From Tigriopus japonicus (Eukaryota > Arthropoda > Copepoda > Harpacticoida > Harpacticidae), in assembly GCA_010645155.1 (NCBI GenBank), contig CM021314.1, positions 2,166,344 through 2,230,343 of the forward strand: DNA of 64,000 bases. Direction: 5' to 3'. Position numbers and translations under genes: made by a program. The notes beneath the pieces were generated by a model. The model was not told the origin of the DNA. It searched no databases and saw only the letters and a program-made list of their open reading frames with translations. Position 1 is the stretch's first letter. Each line of letters opens with the position of its first letter. This document shows positions 21,958 to 33,238 of this stretch, one piece after another.

Positions 21958-22067
21958 AGTACAAAAATAGTGGCCTTTTGTTGTGACTTTTCTCATGAAA
22001 GAACGAGCAAATACAGTGTGCATATTTTTCCAAAATCCTAACCAAAGGTGTGCAAATTTGCTGTCAG
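21958..22067 (+). repeat. left arm of a near-perfect inverted repeat (about 105 bp)
   Basis: It pairs with 23132-23240; shared blocks are AAAATAGTGGCCTTTTGTTG, CATGAAAGAACGAGCAAATA and CAAAGGTGTGCAAATTTGCT. The two arms enclose the hairpin, 18-bp and 24-bp tandem repeats. Confidence 0.85.
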
Positions 22068-22069
22068 AC

Positions 22070-22341
22070 TCATCGAGTTGATTCGTCGGCGCGATCATCA
22101 CCCGGAATGGCGTCGGGCTCAGGACCAGAGCCTCACGACGACAACATAAGGTCCGGATTTCGTGCTCCAACGAAAGCAATCCAGTTTGGAACTCACAGAT
22201 GACACGGTCATCTTCAGAGGTCTCGTCCTCCATCAGGACAACCTCAGCAACACACTGGACCTCTATATGAGCGTCCCCGTAGGCCTCACAGTGGGCGTCC
22301 ACGGCTTGGAGTTCAATCTCCAGACTGGCGATCTCCCACAA
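22070..22341 (-). pseudogene. gag-like fragment, minus strand
   Basis: The frame has a helical, acidic segment (SLEIELQAVDAHCEAY, then MEDETSEDDRVICEFQ) like the N-terminal region of BEL/Pao-type gag. It runs out into the inverted-repeat arm with no stop-free continuation of known type. Assignment is by general resemblance only. Confidence 0.4.
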
Positions 22342-22433
22342 CTCAATGGAGTCTGGAGATTGAACTCCAAGCCGTGGACGCCCGCTGTGAGGCCTACGGG
22401 GACGCTCATATAGAGGTCCAGTGTGTTGCTGAG
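22243..22433. repeat. hairpin with about 83-bp arms
   Basis: The left arm, CTCAGCAACACACTGGACCT onward, and the right arm, ending in its complement at 22433, match almost base for base around a loop of about 23 bases. One arm carries the gag-like coding sequence; the other is its mirror. Confidence 0.9.
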
Positions 22434-22503
22434 TGAAGTCGAGCCGTCGGGTGAAGTCGAGCCGTCGGGTGAAGTCGAGCCGTCGGGTGAAGTCGAGCCG
22501 TCT
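22433..22503 (+). repeat. 18-bp tandem repeat, 4 units
   Basis: Unit GTGAAGTCGAGCCGTCGG, directly joined to the hairpin. Confidence 0.9.
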
Positions 22504-22510
22504 TTAATAT

Positions 22511-23050
22511 TCTTTTCCCGCTATTGTGTGGATGAGTTTTCCCGCTGTCGTGCAGATGAGTTTTCCCGCTGTCGTGCAGATGAGTTTTCCCGCTGTCGTG
22601 CGGATGAGTTTTCCCGCTGTCGTGCAGATGAGTTTTCCCGCTGTCGTGCAGATGAGTTTTCCCGCTGTCGTGCAGATGAGTTTTCCCGCTGTCGTGCAGA
22701 TGAGTTTTCCCGCTGTCGTGCAGATGAGTTTTCCCGCTGTCGTGCAGATGAGTTTTCCCGCTGTCGTGCAGATGAGTTTTCCCGCTGTCGTGCAGATGAG
22801 TTTTCCCGCTGTCGTGCAGATGAGTTTTCCCGCTGTCGTGCAGATGAGTTTTCCCGCTGTCGTGCAGATGAGTTTTCCCGCTGTCGTGCAGATGAGTTTT
22901 CCCGCTGTCGTGCAGATGAGTTTTCCCGCTGTCGTGCAGATGAGTTTTCCCGCTGTCGTGCAGATGAGTTTTCCCGCTGTCGTGCAGATGAGTTTTCCCG
23001 CTGTCGTGCAGATGAGTTTTCCCGCTGTCGTGCAGATAAGTTTTCCCGTT
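22511..23050 (+). repeat. 24-bp minisatellite, about 21 units
   Basis: Unit ATGAGTTTTCCCGCTGTCGT GCAG, almost invariant; variants are at the edges and one unit has CGG in place of CAG. The length is a multiple of three and the unit has no stop in several frames, so long spurious open frames appear on both strands. Confidence 0.95.
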
Positions 23051-23067
23051 TTTCCCAAATCCCAAAA

Positions 23068-23595
23068 GTTGAAGGGTTTTGGCATTTTACAAAACGCCCT
23101 TATGACTTAGATACTATGAAAAATGTCAAATAGCAAATTTGCACACCTTTGGTTAGGATTTTGGAAAAATATGCACACTGTATTTGCTCGTTCTTTCATG
23201 AGAAAAGTCACAACAAAAGGCCACTATTTTTGTGTAATTACAAGTGCAAGTGATGTTACAAGCACTGATTTGTATCATCAAACTCCAAAACCATCGAGGT
23301 ACCAAACAAAATGCCGTGTTTTGTACCTGTTCTTTTTAATAGCAAAGGTCTTTTTTAGTGCTTGCTATTTTTTGATTAAAAGAATAAATTTTACATATTC
23401 TTGCAAAACGGAGAGTCAATATGTCCAAACTCGCCATTTGACATTTTTCATAGCGTCTAAGTCTTAAAAACGGTCTGTAAAATGCGAAAACCCTTGAACT
23501 GACCAAATTATTACATTGTCGAACAAGCCTTTTCTCTTCTTTCATCCGCCTGCGATAGGATATTTGAAGAGATCACTCAAACCTCCCTTGGCATC
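23068..23595. repeat. right-hand inverted-repeat arms
   Basis: 23132-23240 is the inverted partner of 21958-22067, and 23520-23590 that of 21700-21768. In addition, 23068-23133 is mirrored by 23432-23497 (both with GGGTTTTNGCATTTTACA and CTATGAAAAATGTCAAAT). Confidence 0.75.
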
Positions 23596-23599
23596 TGCC

Positions 23600-24649
23600 A
23601 TTGTGGAGAGGATAGATGGCACATTGCAAATTTTCCGCCGAATGAGCTGAGACATTCAGGTTATCTGCATACTGTAGACATTGTATTTTTAAGAGTATTT
23701 TTATTGTGATTGATGATGGTGGCCTTGGTGGAGTGAAGGTTTTTGGGATTGAAAAGGAAGGGAAGGTTTCCAATGTCGTCATCCAAATTAATTTTACGAT
23801 AAAAATTCATGGCAGCCCATATCAAATAATTATGCGCTTTGGAGCAGAGGGTCCAAAAGGAAATGTTGCATGACATGCGATGTCGAAAACTAGAAAATTT
23901 GAAAACAATGTTGTTGCGATCAACAATAACAAAGAAAATTCAGGGTGATGCTAGTATCCCAGTCATTCACCTTTTTAGCATCAGTAGAGCGAATATTCCT
24001 TTAAACACACATACATTTGTCTGATGATGGTTTGATTAAAGTTTAGAAAAAGCATGAAATAAGGTATTCACATCAATTGCCCGCCAAAGCTTGAATTACA
24101 TAAGGCACACACTTTTGGATTTCGTCCCCCTGAGTAATCTCCTACAAAGGCCACCCGATTTTGAAAGTTGGAAGCCAAAATTTTAAGTCAGCATTCAATT
24201 TCAAGAGTCAAATTAGCCGATCTTACAAGTTTGAGTCGCTGGTTAAAAGAGGTAGCTTGCATTAAGCCTATAACTGTATGCAATTGGTTAGAAAAATGTT
24301 TAATATTGTAGAAGAAGACGTAGTGTAAGCTGGGGTAAAAATGGCAGCACTAGAGATTTTCACCTTGGCATCAAGCCGGCATCAAGCCTCTAAGTCCTCA
24401 TTTCTTTTGGTACCGTCTCAAGCTACTTGATTCCAGGATGGCTAAAGTCCCAACACTACTCTCCATCTTTTCACAATCGAGTAACTCGTTCGGGAAGAAA
24501 ATTTGGGCCACCCTGATTTGATTGTATAATTGCTCAGCTGATTCATATCATTTTTTATGTCATGTTGACTTACGTTTAGAAACGCGTGTTTTAACCAGTG
24601 AATAGAAGTTTAAACAAGTTACTAACCAGTCTCCTTTTTTTCTGCGTGA
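23600..24649. other. right part of the insert, no gene seen
   Basis: AT-rich. Contains ATGGCAGCACTAGAG at about 24343 and GGCATCAAGCCGGCATCAAG at about 24370. Confidence 0.4.
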
Positions 24650-24654
24650 ACTGA

Positions 24655-26765
24655 AAGCAGAACACCATCATTCTTAGCAATATTTGGCGATGCTTCCAAA
24701 CTGGCATATGGCGCCAGAGTTTATTTTGTGACGAGATCAGATGATGGGGAGATAAATTCGTCATTGGTTTTTTCCCCAAGACCAGATCGGCTCCACATCA
24801 CGCTAATTTGTCCATCGCTCGTCTGGAACTTTTGGGAGCTTTATGCGTTGCGCGCATCGGCTCTTATGTCGCAAGGGCCATGGGAGTATCGGGAGAGAGT
24901 TCGTACTATTTCTTGGATTCCCTCTTGAATCTTTTGCGAATCCAACAAGGACACCAGAAGTGGAGGCAATGGGTCGGGAACAGGCCATTATTGACATCGC
25001 TCCAGCCCAACAATGGCGGTTCTGTCCTGGCGAAGATAACCCTGCAGATCATGCCTCCAGGGGAGCAGACGTTCAGGAGATTCTTTCCAGTTCTCTTTGG
25101 TGGGAGAGTCCTCTGTTCCTAAAATATCCTCAGGAGACTTGGCCGATTCAGAGGACGAGTTTGAGAACCAAAGCAATGATGGATGAGGACAGACAAGAAG
25201 AGAGAAAGATCATCAAATCCATCACAGTGATGATGTCGACCGTGAATGCTCCTTTCCCAAGATTATTATCCCGTTGCAGTACATGGATGAGACTGGTTCG
25301 TGTAACGGCTTACATTCGAAGATTTTGTTGTGCTCTCAAACGAAAACTAAAGCCTGACCAGCCCACGGAATCAGGATATCCGGATGTTCGGTTACGTGTG
25401 AGTGAGCTCAACGAGGCTGAGATGTTTTGGTTTAGGGAGGCCCAACATCAATCGTTTGCTGCAGAAATAAGTAGCCCGCATTTAAATCTCACAATGGACC
25501 GTCAATCTCCCTTGATTACTCTTCAACCAGTCCTGATTGATGGCTTAATTCATAGTGAATCTCGCCTTAGACTTAGCTCGAGTTTTCGTGAGTACGAAAT
25601 TCGCAATTATCCTACCAAAGCATTCAAGAATCGTGGAACTTTTTGTGCAGCATTTACACGAGCTACATCTTCATTTTGGAACAGACAATTGCTCGCAACC
25701 CTCAAAAGAAAGTTCTACATCATTGGGAATCGCAGAGAAGTGAAACGTATTACCCACGTTTGCAAAGCCCCAGAATGCCGAAAACCTATCCCTTTCACTC
25801 AGAGGATGGGTCTCCTACCAGAGGAACGTTTGAGCTTTTCGCAAGTTTGCTTCCAAACCGTTGGATTGGATTTTTTTGGCCCGTTGTTTGTAAAGCACTG
25901 ATGCTTGGAGGTTTCCTGCCCTCACCAGTTCTCAAACTCCAAAGTTTATGGTTGTATTTTCACTTGTTTTACCTCAAGAGCAATCCACCTAGAACTTGTA
26001 ACCGATTTATCAACCGAGACATTTTTGATGGCATTTCGGCGGTTCATGTCTCGCCGAGGTGCCCCTGAAGTTTGCTACAGTGAAAACGCGAAGACTTTCA
26101 AGGGGGCAGACAGGGAGCTAAGAAGAATATTTCGGACCATTGATTGGAACCATACTCAAGAACCGATGGCTAAATTTAAAGTCACATTTAAATTTTCAAC
26201 TCCCGAAGCTCCTTGGACCAATGGTGTTACCGAAAGAATGATTGGTTTGACCAAGAGGATCCTTAGGATTGCACTCCATTCAACTACCTTGACCATCCGA
26301 GAACTTGAGACAGTTCTTTTTGAATGTGAAGCGTGAAATGTGAAATGACAATAAGTCAATAATCGCCCCTTGGTCACAGTAAAGGAAGAAGACATTTTTC
26401 TTCCAACAACTCCCGCCCAATTATGCGTTGGAAAAGATCTTCTTCACTTTCCGGATCCTGGTCGCATCAAAAATCAGGATGAACCACAATTTTTGTCCAA
26501 ATGGAGACAGAGAAAGATGTTGGTCAATTCGTTTTGGAGAAGGTGGCGCAACGACTACCTCCTAAGCCTAGCCCCTACTAAGAAGTGGACCAAGAAAGAC
26601 ATCTCTCCTCTCAACATTGGCGATGTCGTTTTACTTCGCGATAACAACATCGGAAGAAATGACTGGAAGATGGCCCGAGTGGAGAGCCTATTTCCGGGGA
26701 AAGACGGGCTCATTCCTTCAATAGACTTGAGACTTCCCTTTGGTTCCATTAAAAAAAGACATTAA
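24655..26765 (+). pseudogene. BEL-A RNase H, integrase and C-terminal domain (3' part of pol)
   Basis: 24670-25000 gives the RNase H start (IFGDASKLAYGARVY) with shifts. 24843-25901 carries its end (NPADHASRG) and the integrase zinc-binding and N-terminal region (VGLDFFGPL at the first catalytic D). 25905-26336 has SRAIHLELV, then YSENAKTFKGAD, where family members have SDN. The second catalytic acidic residue is therefore E rather than D, and the third is the E in GVTERMIGL. 26370-26765 is the DUF5641-like tail (FWRRWRNDYLLSL, IGDVVLLRDNN). Several frame changes show that it is dead. Confidence 0.88.
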
Positions 26766-26859
26766 TAAGTTGGCTTTATTGGAGTAAGACATGTCCGTTG
26801 GGTCCCCACATGCCTCTTTATCGATGTTTTGGTATTTTTTTTCATTTTTCGGTGGCGAG

Positions 26860-27057
26860 TGTCACGTTCCTTACGAGGTCTCGCGATTTTATCTAGAGTC
26901 TTTCCAAACAATATCCTTTTTTTTCTTTTTTTTCTTCCCGTTTCTTTTTAGTTGTTCAGTTGAGACAAAAGAATAAAGAAGTTTCTCAGATTCTTCGATT
27001 TGATTATTATTAATTTAACTATTAGTGCACCTTTAATTGTTCACGAGAATAGTTACA
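26860..27057 (+). repeat. 3' LTR of BEL-A (198 bp)
   Basis: Matches the 5' LTR with a handful of substitutions and 1-2-base indels in the T-run, so the insertion is fairly recent relative to the decayed coding parts. Confidence 0.9.
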
Positions 27058-30000
27058 CAGAGGCCATCAAGCCGCTTGAGATAGTAAGTGGCCCTGTTTC
27101 TGGACCCTATGCTTCGAGACATTTGTTGGGTTGGGCACTAAACGGACCTTTGCCCAATTCAAGACCCGTTTCCCACGTTCGAACCTGCTCTACTTATTCA
27201 AATTCATATCAAGACATTGATCACAAAATTCGTCGGATGTTTGCGATGGACTTCTGTGATTCAAGTAGCGATGGTCTTGGGCCGTCTTTGGAGGATCGAC
27301 AGTGGCAAAGTGAAGTGGAGGGATCAATTCGAAGGAATGAAGAGGGATTTTACGAAATTGCCTTGCCTTTCCGAGACAATGGAGTCTACTTTCCGAATAA
27401 CCGGGTTCAAGAACTCCAAAGAATTGGGAACCTTAAACGGTAATTGAGTCGTAATGAAACATTTTGCCAAGACTGCAATCAATTTATGACCGACATGTTT
27501 CAAAAGAACTTCGCAGAAGTCGTGCCAGACTCTGAGTTGGTTCCAAAGGGTAGACAAGTTCGGTACATTGTTCACCACGGGATATATCATATGCAAAAGA
27601 ACAAGTTAAGGGTGGTCTTCGATTGTTCGCTGAAATACCTTGGCGTTTCTTTCAATGACAAATTGATGCAAGGGCCGGATCTAACGAACAGTCTCCTGGG
27701 TGTTTTGATAAGGTTCAGAGAGAGGAAAATTGCATTCATAGGGGACATCGAGAAGATATTCTACCAAGTCGAAGTGCCCAAAAAGGACTGTGAATTCATG
27801 CGGTTTTTTGGTTCAAAGATGGGGACTTGACTTTGGAACCAGTGGAATGTCGACTAAAAGTTCATGTTGTCGGAGTGGCATCATCTCCAAGTTGTGCCAA
27901 TTTTGCCCTTCGAAGAGCGTCGATTGATAGCAAGGGCATGGTCAGTGAAGAGGCTGTGCAGACCATTCATGACTCCTTTTACGTGGACGATCTTCTTAAA
28001 TCTGTGGACGAACCCGAGCAGGCCGTGGCTCTTCTCTCTGATGTGAAAGCTGCGTGTTCAAAGGGTAACTTCAAGCTCACCAAGATTTCAACAACCCAAT
28101 GGTCTTAGGTGCCCTAGATGAAAACGAGTTAGCTTGCGACGTACAGGAGCTGAATTCCGAAGACGACACCTTGCCATCAGAAAGAGCACTAGGCGTAATT
28201 TGGAACGTCGCTTCCGATACGTTTGGATATAAAATCAAGGCAGGTTCGCCCTACGTCTCGGCGAGGACTGCTTTCGTCGATTTACTCGATTTACGATCCA
28301 TTAGGATTCGTTGGACCCGCAATCCTTCCCGCCAAGCGCATGTTACAAGAGCTTTGCCGTCGGGCGTGTCATTGGGATTAAGAAATACTAGAAGATTTGA
28401 AAACCGTCTGGCTGCAATGGAAGAGTGAATTGAATTTGCTGACAAAGTATGAAGTCCCTAGGTGGATCAACGAAACAAATGATTACACAGCATCTCAACT
28501 TCATGTATTTTCCGACGGAAGCAAAGTCGGCTACGGAGCAGTGTATTACCTTAGACTGGAAAACAGAACTGGCATCAAATGCACCCTGATGTTGGCCAAG
28601 TCAAGACTGGCTCCTTTAAAAAGAATTTCGATACCGCGGCTGGAATTAGCTGGAGCTAAACTAGGGGTGGAGCTTGCTTCAATTATACAAAATGAAAAAT
28701 CTCAACCAATCGAAGACGTGCACTTCTAGACTGATAGTGAGACTTTAAAGTATTTGAAGAACGAGAAAAGAAAATTTCATAGATTTGTGGCTAATCGAGT
28801 GGCGTTTATAAGAGAACGTTCCGAATTGGAGCAATGGCACCATGTTCCGGGATCCTTGAATCCTGCTGATATTGCAAGTCGAGGTCTCCCTATTCGAGAG
28901 CTCCTTGTCAGTGAGTCGTGGAAAAATGGACCTTTGTTCTTGAAACAATTGCCAGAATTTTGGCCAAAAGCCAAGTTGAATTCAGAACTCACAGAAGATG
29001 ATACCGAAGTTGTTCGGGATCCTATCATTTCTGTGTCAACTAGTCGGTCAAGCAGCTTATCAACAGAATGGTTCAAGAATGTGTCTGATTGGCAACGATC
29101 AAAGAATGTGATGGCTGGATTGATAGCCTTTCAGAGAAGAGTTCGTGGTGAAAAGTTTTCTCTAAATGAACCAAGCTCAGCCATGGTGAGTGGAGAGAAA
29201 GGTGTTTTTAGAGCAGTTCAAGAAGTTGAGTTATCGGACACCATAGCAAGGTTAAAATCCGGGCGAGACTTGAAGAAAGACAACCCTCTTCGCAAACTCT
29301 GTCTTTTTGGACGACGAGGACTTGTTGCGAGTCGGTGGTCGCATTGTTCGTGCAAATTGGATAACGGGCGATCAAAGGCATCCTATCATAGTTCCGAAAG
29401 GTCATGTGGCGGAACTGTTGGTACAACATACTTTTCGTTTGGTTGGACACCTTGGAAAAGAAATGGTCCTAGCCAAGCTTAGAGAGCGGTTCAGGGTCAC
29501 GGGAGAAGTCGCTTTAGTCAAGAAAATCACCCACGAGTGTCTTCATTGTCGCAAATACCAAGGAAAGGTGATAAACCAACATATGGCTGATTTGCCGTGT
29601 GATCGTGTGCTTTCCGACAAACCTCCTTTCACGAATACTGGTGTCGATCTATTTGGGCCTTTTAATGTTGTGCGGGGACGTGCAAGTGTCGTTCGCTTTG
29701 GGGTGATAATCACTTTTTTGTCGTCGAGAGCAATCCATCTTGAGGTAGTTTTTGACAAATCTACGGATTCGTTTATCCAGGCCTTAAGACGATTCATTGC
29801 TCGGAGAGGACAAGTCCAGGTGATGCGATCCGACAGTGGAACGAATTTTGTAGGCGCGGAGAGAGAATTACAAGAAATGTTGAAGGGGTTCAACCAAGCA
29901 ATTATATCGAGTGAGATGGTGAACAGGGAGATCGATTGGGTGTTTAACCCTCCTTATGCTCACAACTTCGGTGGAGCGTGGGAACGGGAAATTAGAACCA

Positions 30001-30503
30001 TTCGCAAAGTCTTGGCTGGTTTAATGAGTGAGCAGCCTCGATCCTTTACCGATGAGTCGTTGAACACCTTATTATGCGAAGTGGAAGCAGTGCTCAATAG
30101 CAGGCCTCTTACGCCTAGTTCCAGTGACCCCACCGATTTGGAGGCTATCACACTTAATCACTTGTTGCTTCTGAGGTCGGGATCAACGTTTCCACCTGGA
30201 TTGTTCCATGAAAGTGATTTGTATGCGAAGAGAAGGTGGAAACAGGTGTAATATCTCTCGGATCTCTTTTGGACGAGGTGGAAGCGAGAATATTTGTCAA
30301 CTTTAATGAAGAGGCAACGATAGACCAAAATCAAGCGAGATGTTTGTGTTGGAGACTTGGTCCTACTCCTAACGGAAAATACACCTCGTTTTCGATGGCC
30401 CTTAGGAAGGATTACCCAATTGTTCCCCGATGAAGATGGGCACATACGAAAAGTTCGAGTTAAGTCATCAAATGGAGAGTATTTGAGACCAATATCTCAA
30501 TGA
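27058..30503 (+). pseudogene. BEL/Pao retrotransposon B, reverse transcriptase to integrase (3' part)
   Basis: Continues the protease fragment at 15946-16291: AIKPLEIV, GPYASRHLLGWALNGPL, then RT with FYVDD (about 27990), RNase H (HVFSDGSKVGYGAVYY, PRLELAGAKLG), and NPADIASRGLP. Integrase has an H-H-C-C zinc module (ECLHCRKYQGK) and a full catalytic set: D in VDLFGPF, D in RSDSGTNF, E in AWEREIRTIRK. A DUF5641-like tail ends at 30501-30503. Breaks include shifts near 27443, 27825, 28100 and 28430, and in-frame stops at about 28727, 30249 and 30322. No 3' LTR was recognised after 30503. Confidence 0.9.
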
Positions 30504-30685
30504 AAGGCCCTGCTAAGCCTGTTGGTGTCCTTTGGTCAAATCTTTTCGTGTTGCCATCTAGCCCCACAAAGTGGTGGCCTTTGGTGTACTAAAGTCAAAA
30601 CTTTTTCCTCTGCCACGAAACTTGAAAAAAGCCAGAAAACAAGTGTTACTTGAAATTTGACCCTGTTTCCGGTAGTTTAACCTCT
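30504..30685. other. flank of BEL-B, no gene seen
   Basis: Short non-coding stretch between the BEL-B stop and the foldback. Confidence 0.4.
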
Positions 30686-31145
30686 GTACAAGAAGCACGG
30701 AAATCATGGAGTGGGAGGCTAGCAATGAGAATTATGATTTCTAGCAGAAACAAACCATTTGCGTTCTTCTGCAAATGAGACCTGGCTTGCATTGAGAAAA
30801 ACACATATTTCAAATTTCAGCCCAATCGAACGCCGGAGTGAAAAGTTATGCCTTCTCAAACTTATGTACTGAAGAGAGCACAGAATGAATGAACTCGCCC
30901 TTTTGAGGTAAAACGATTACCACAAAAGGGCTAGTTCATTCATTCTCGGTAGGATTTGCACTGAACTTTGAGAGAGCATAATTTTTGACTCCGACGTTCG
31001 ATTGAGCTGAAAATTGAAATACGTATTCTTATCAACATATTCAAGGTCTCATTTGCAGAAGAACGTAATTGAATTTTTCTTACTGGAAATCATTATTCTC
31101 ATTGCTAGCCTCCCACTCCATGATTCCAGTGCTTCTTGCTCTGTA
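30686..31145. repeat. foldback element, about 215-bp imperfect arms
   Basis: Left-arm block AATCATGGAGTGGGAGGCTA is mirrored at the right by TAGCCTCCCACTCCATGATT. The arms meet at GAATGAATGAACT...AGTTCATTCATTC, around a loop of about 20 bases. Overall arm identity is roughly 80 percent by eye. No target duplication was found. Confidence 0.8.
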
Positions 31146-31373
31146 GCACCAAATTCTAAGCATCAGCTGACTTTACCAGGTGACTTTTAGAGAAAGAGAG
31201 GGAGGGTGAGGAAGGTGAAATCAATCCTAGGCATAATGCCATGGATTGGGCTTCCCTTCCTTGCCTTTCCTCTATTTCTCTTTTTTTTTAACCGAGGATT
31301 CAAGGAGTTATGGGCAAAATGTAATGCCAAACCCAAAAAAGACAAGTATTCACTGTTTTCCTGGCCTTGATGC

Positions 31374-31572
31374 CAGCGCCATCTTTTAAATTATTGTCTA
31401 GACTTTAAAAACCAACAATATCGGGGTTGCCCTGTTATTGGGCCATACCTCCTTGCTGTAGACACTAGCGCCATCTTTTAATTTATTGTCTAGACTTTAA
31501 AAACCAACAATATCGGGGTTTCCCTGTTATTGGGCCATACATCCTTACTTTAGACACTAGCGCCATCTTTGA
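31374..31572 (+). repeat. tandem repeat, period about 92 bp, just over two units
   Basis: AGCGCCATCTTTTAA recurs at 31374, 31467 and 31558. The first two units are almost identical (TTGTCTAGACTTTAAAAACC, CCCTGTTATTGGGCCATAC). Confidence 0.85.
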
Positions 31573-33238
31573 TTTTGCGTCAGAAGTTGAAAAATTTAAA
31601 AGGTTTTGAAAATAGTGGACCAAAGACGTTTTATGTTCTGGTCCATCCCACTCATTGCTCTATTTTTTTGAAATGTCATATTTAGATGCAACTCTCCATG
31701 TTTGATATCTACCCCCATTTGCTGCGAGAGAAAATTCAAAAGTTTCCACTTCTAAAAATTTCAAGGAAAGTGCGTCGAAGTCAAATGGGTAGGAAAAAGT
31801 ACGAAGTCGGTTATTGGCCGTTAACAGAGCATCGAGTGGATCGGTAAAGTGCGATTGCGAGCTCGTTTAAAGGGGAATTTCGGTTTGGAAGAAAGTTGTG
31901 GAGAATGGAACTTCGAATTGAGAAGTGAAATACGGTTGAAGGAAACCTCGAAAAAAGTGAATTTGGGAGAAGATAGAATTGTTGAAACAGAGAATGAAGG
32001 AGCAAACTGTAGTTCACTACAACATGGGAGTTGTAAATAATTTCAAACCGGGATTATGCATTCAAACACCATTCCCCCAGAGCACGGGAACAGGGAAAAT
32101 AATGGAATGGGAATATGATGGTGCCAACTGAAGGAGAGAAATCCAAACAGGGAATGGAGGGGCAAATTTGGTTTACTGTAATGTGAGCATGTTCAAGAAG
32201 TTAAAGGGCTTTTTGAGAGCTTCCTTTGTATTGTACTAAGAATGTAAAAGACCCAAGAATTATCCCATGCATCTGAGCATGAAAAAGCCTTGTCAAGCTC
32301 CTTGCGGGAGGTGCCAAAGGGGAAAAAAGCTTTGAATGGGAAAGTCATGGCCATATAGCAGGCCACAATACTTGGGTGAAAAAGCCTCAGAACCCTGTGT
32401 GAAGAAAAAGCCTTGAACCAGTATTTGCTCTTACAAAACCTGAATGGTAGCATACATATCTAGCTAAATTAATGGGGGATATGTGGCTGTACCAGCCCAT
32501 CAAGAAGTGTACGCAATTTTACCAATGGGCTTGGGAAAGAAGTATTCCTCATAACAAAGTCATGAATGAGTTTACCGGTACTCTGTTTGGAGAAGAAGAA
32601 GGAGATTATTTAAAAACCTCCTTCTTCTCTTTTTTTCCTTTCTTTTTGCGGCCCAATTCAAGGAGGTATGGAAAAAATGTGACGCCTAACCCAAAGCAAT
32701 GCAAATCCTAAGGGTTAAACGAGCTTTGTACGTATTATTCCGTGTATCAGAGCTTCCTAAATTGTGTTCCGTGAATCTGAGCATGTCATACACCTGTCCT
32801 ACTCCCCCGTGCAATTATGTGTGTGAATGGAAAAGTCTAGCCCAAATGAAAGAACCATACGTTTAAAATACAAAGCGTTAGCACCCAGTGTGGATGAAAA
32901 GTTATAAACAACTTTTTGTTTCAGTGGAAGCATACATGGAAAGAGAGTGTTATGTCGTTTGTGTGCCTGTAACATCCCATTAATAATTATTCAAAATTGC
33001 ACAAAGAACTTGGTAAGGAATAAAATCTCCCAAAGCCAAAAAAACTATGTATGCCACATTTTGAACCTTGTTTGGAGAAGAAGGAGAAAAGTGATATTTT
33101 TCTCCTTCTCTTTTTATGCGGCCCATTCAAGAAGGTATGGTCCTCTGCCGGCTGCCCATTCGGCCAGCGACTTTTTTTTTTTTTGTTCATGAATTATTTT
33201 TTTGTTGAATATGAATTGACATGAGCACAAACAATAAA
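31573..33238. other. non-coding, diverged duplication
   Basis: No gene is seen. Two related blocks (about 32190-32680 and 32720-33150) share CTGAGCATG, a GAAGAAGGAGA...TCTCCTTCTTC hairpin near 32590-32630 and 33075-33115, and a GCGGCCCAATTCAAGGAGGT-type end. Confidence 0.4.

Larger units (their letters stand above)
20092..24649. mobile_element. 4.56-kb composite insert in BEL-A
   Basis: The 5 bases ACTGA occur on both sides (20087-20091, 24650-24654). Keeping one copy puts the BEL-A reverse transcriptase and RNase H in one frame, which supports these boundaries. The ends share a loose inverted motif (TTAGAGGCTTGA at about 20112 and its complement at about 24375). The insert is not a simple intact transposon. 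It holds a mariner fragment, hAT-end and LTR fragments, an inverted gag piece, nested inverted repeats and a 24-bp minisatellite. The mechanism of arrival is not clear. Confidence 0.6.
16292..27057 (+). mobile_element. BEL/Pao LTR retrotransposon A, inserted in BEL-B
   Basis: Two nearly identical LTRs (16292-16487, 26860-27057) start TGTCACGTTCC and end AGTTACA. They are flanked by the same 5 bases CAGAG (16287-16291, 27058-27062), the usual BEL/Pao target duplication. Between them lie gag, protease, reverse transcriptase, RNase H, integrase and a C-terminal DUF5641-like domain in BEL order. The element is inactive: it has stops and shifts in gag and RT, a 4.56-kb insert at 20092-24649, and an E where the second catalytic D of integrase should be. 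Confidence 0.92.

Noticed and set aside
22511..23050. CRISPR-like array
   Set aside because: Units are directly contiguous with no unique spacers, and the context is eukaryotic retroelement DNA.
22406..23133. Long open frames (up to 236 codons) on both strands of the minisatellite
   Set aside because: The 24-bp unit is a multiple of three and lacks stops, so every frame on either strand translates a short peptide repeat. There is no start context, splice or domain evidence.
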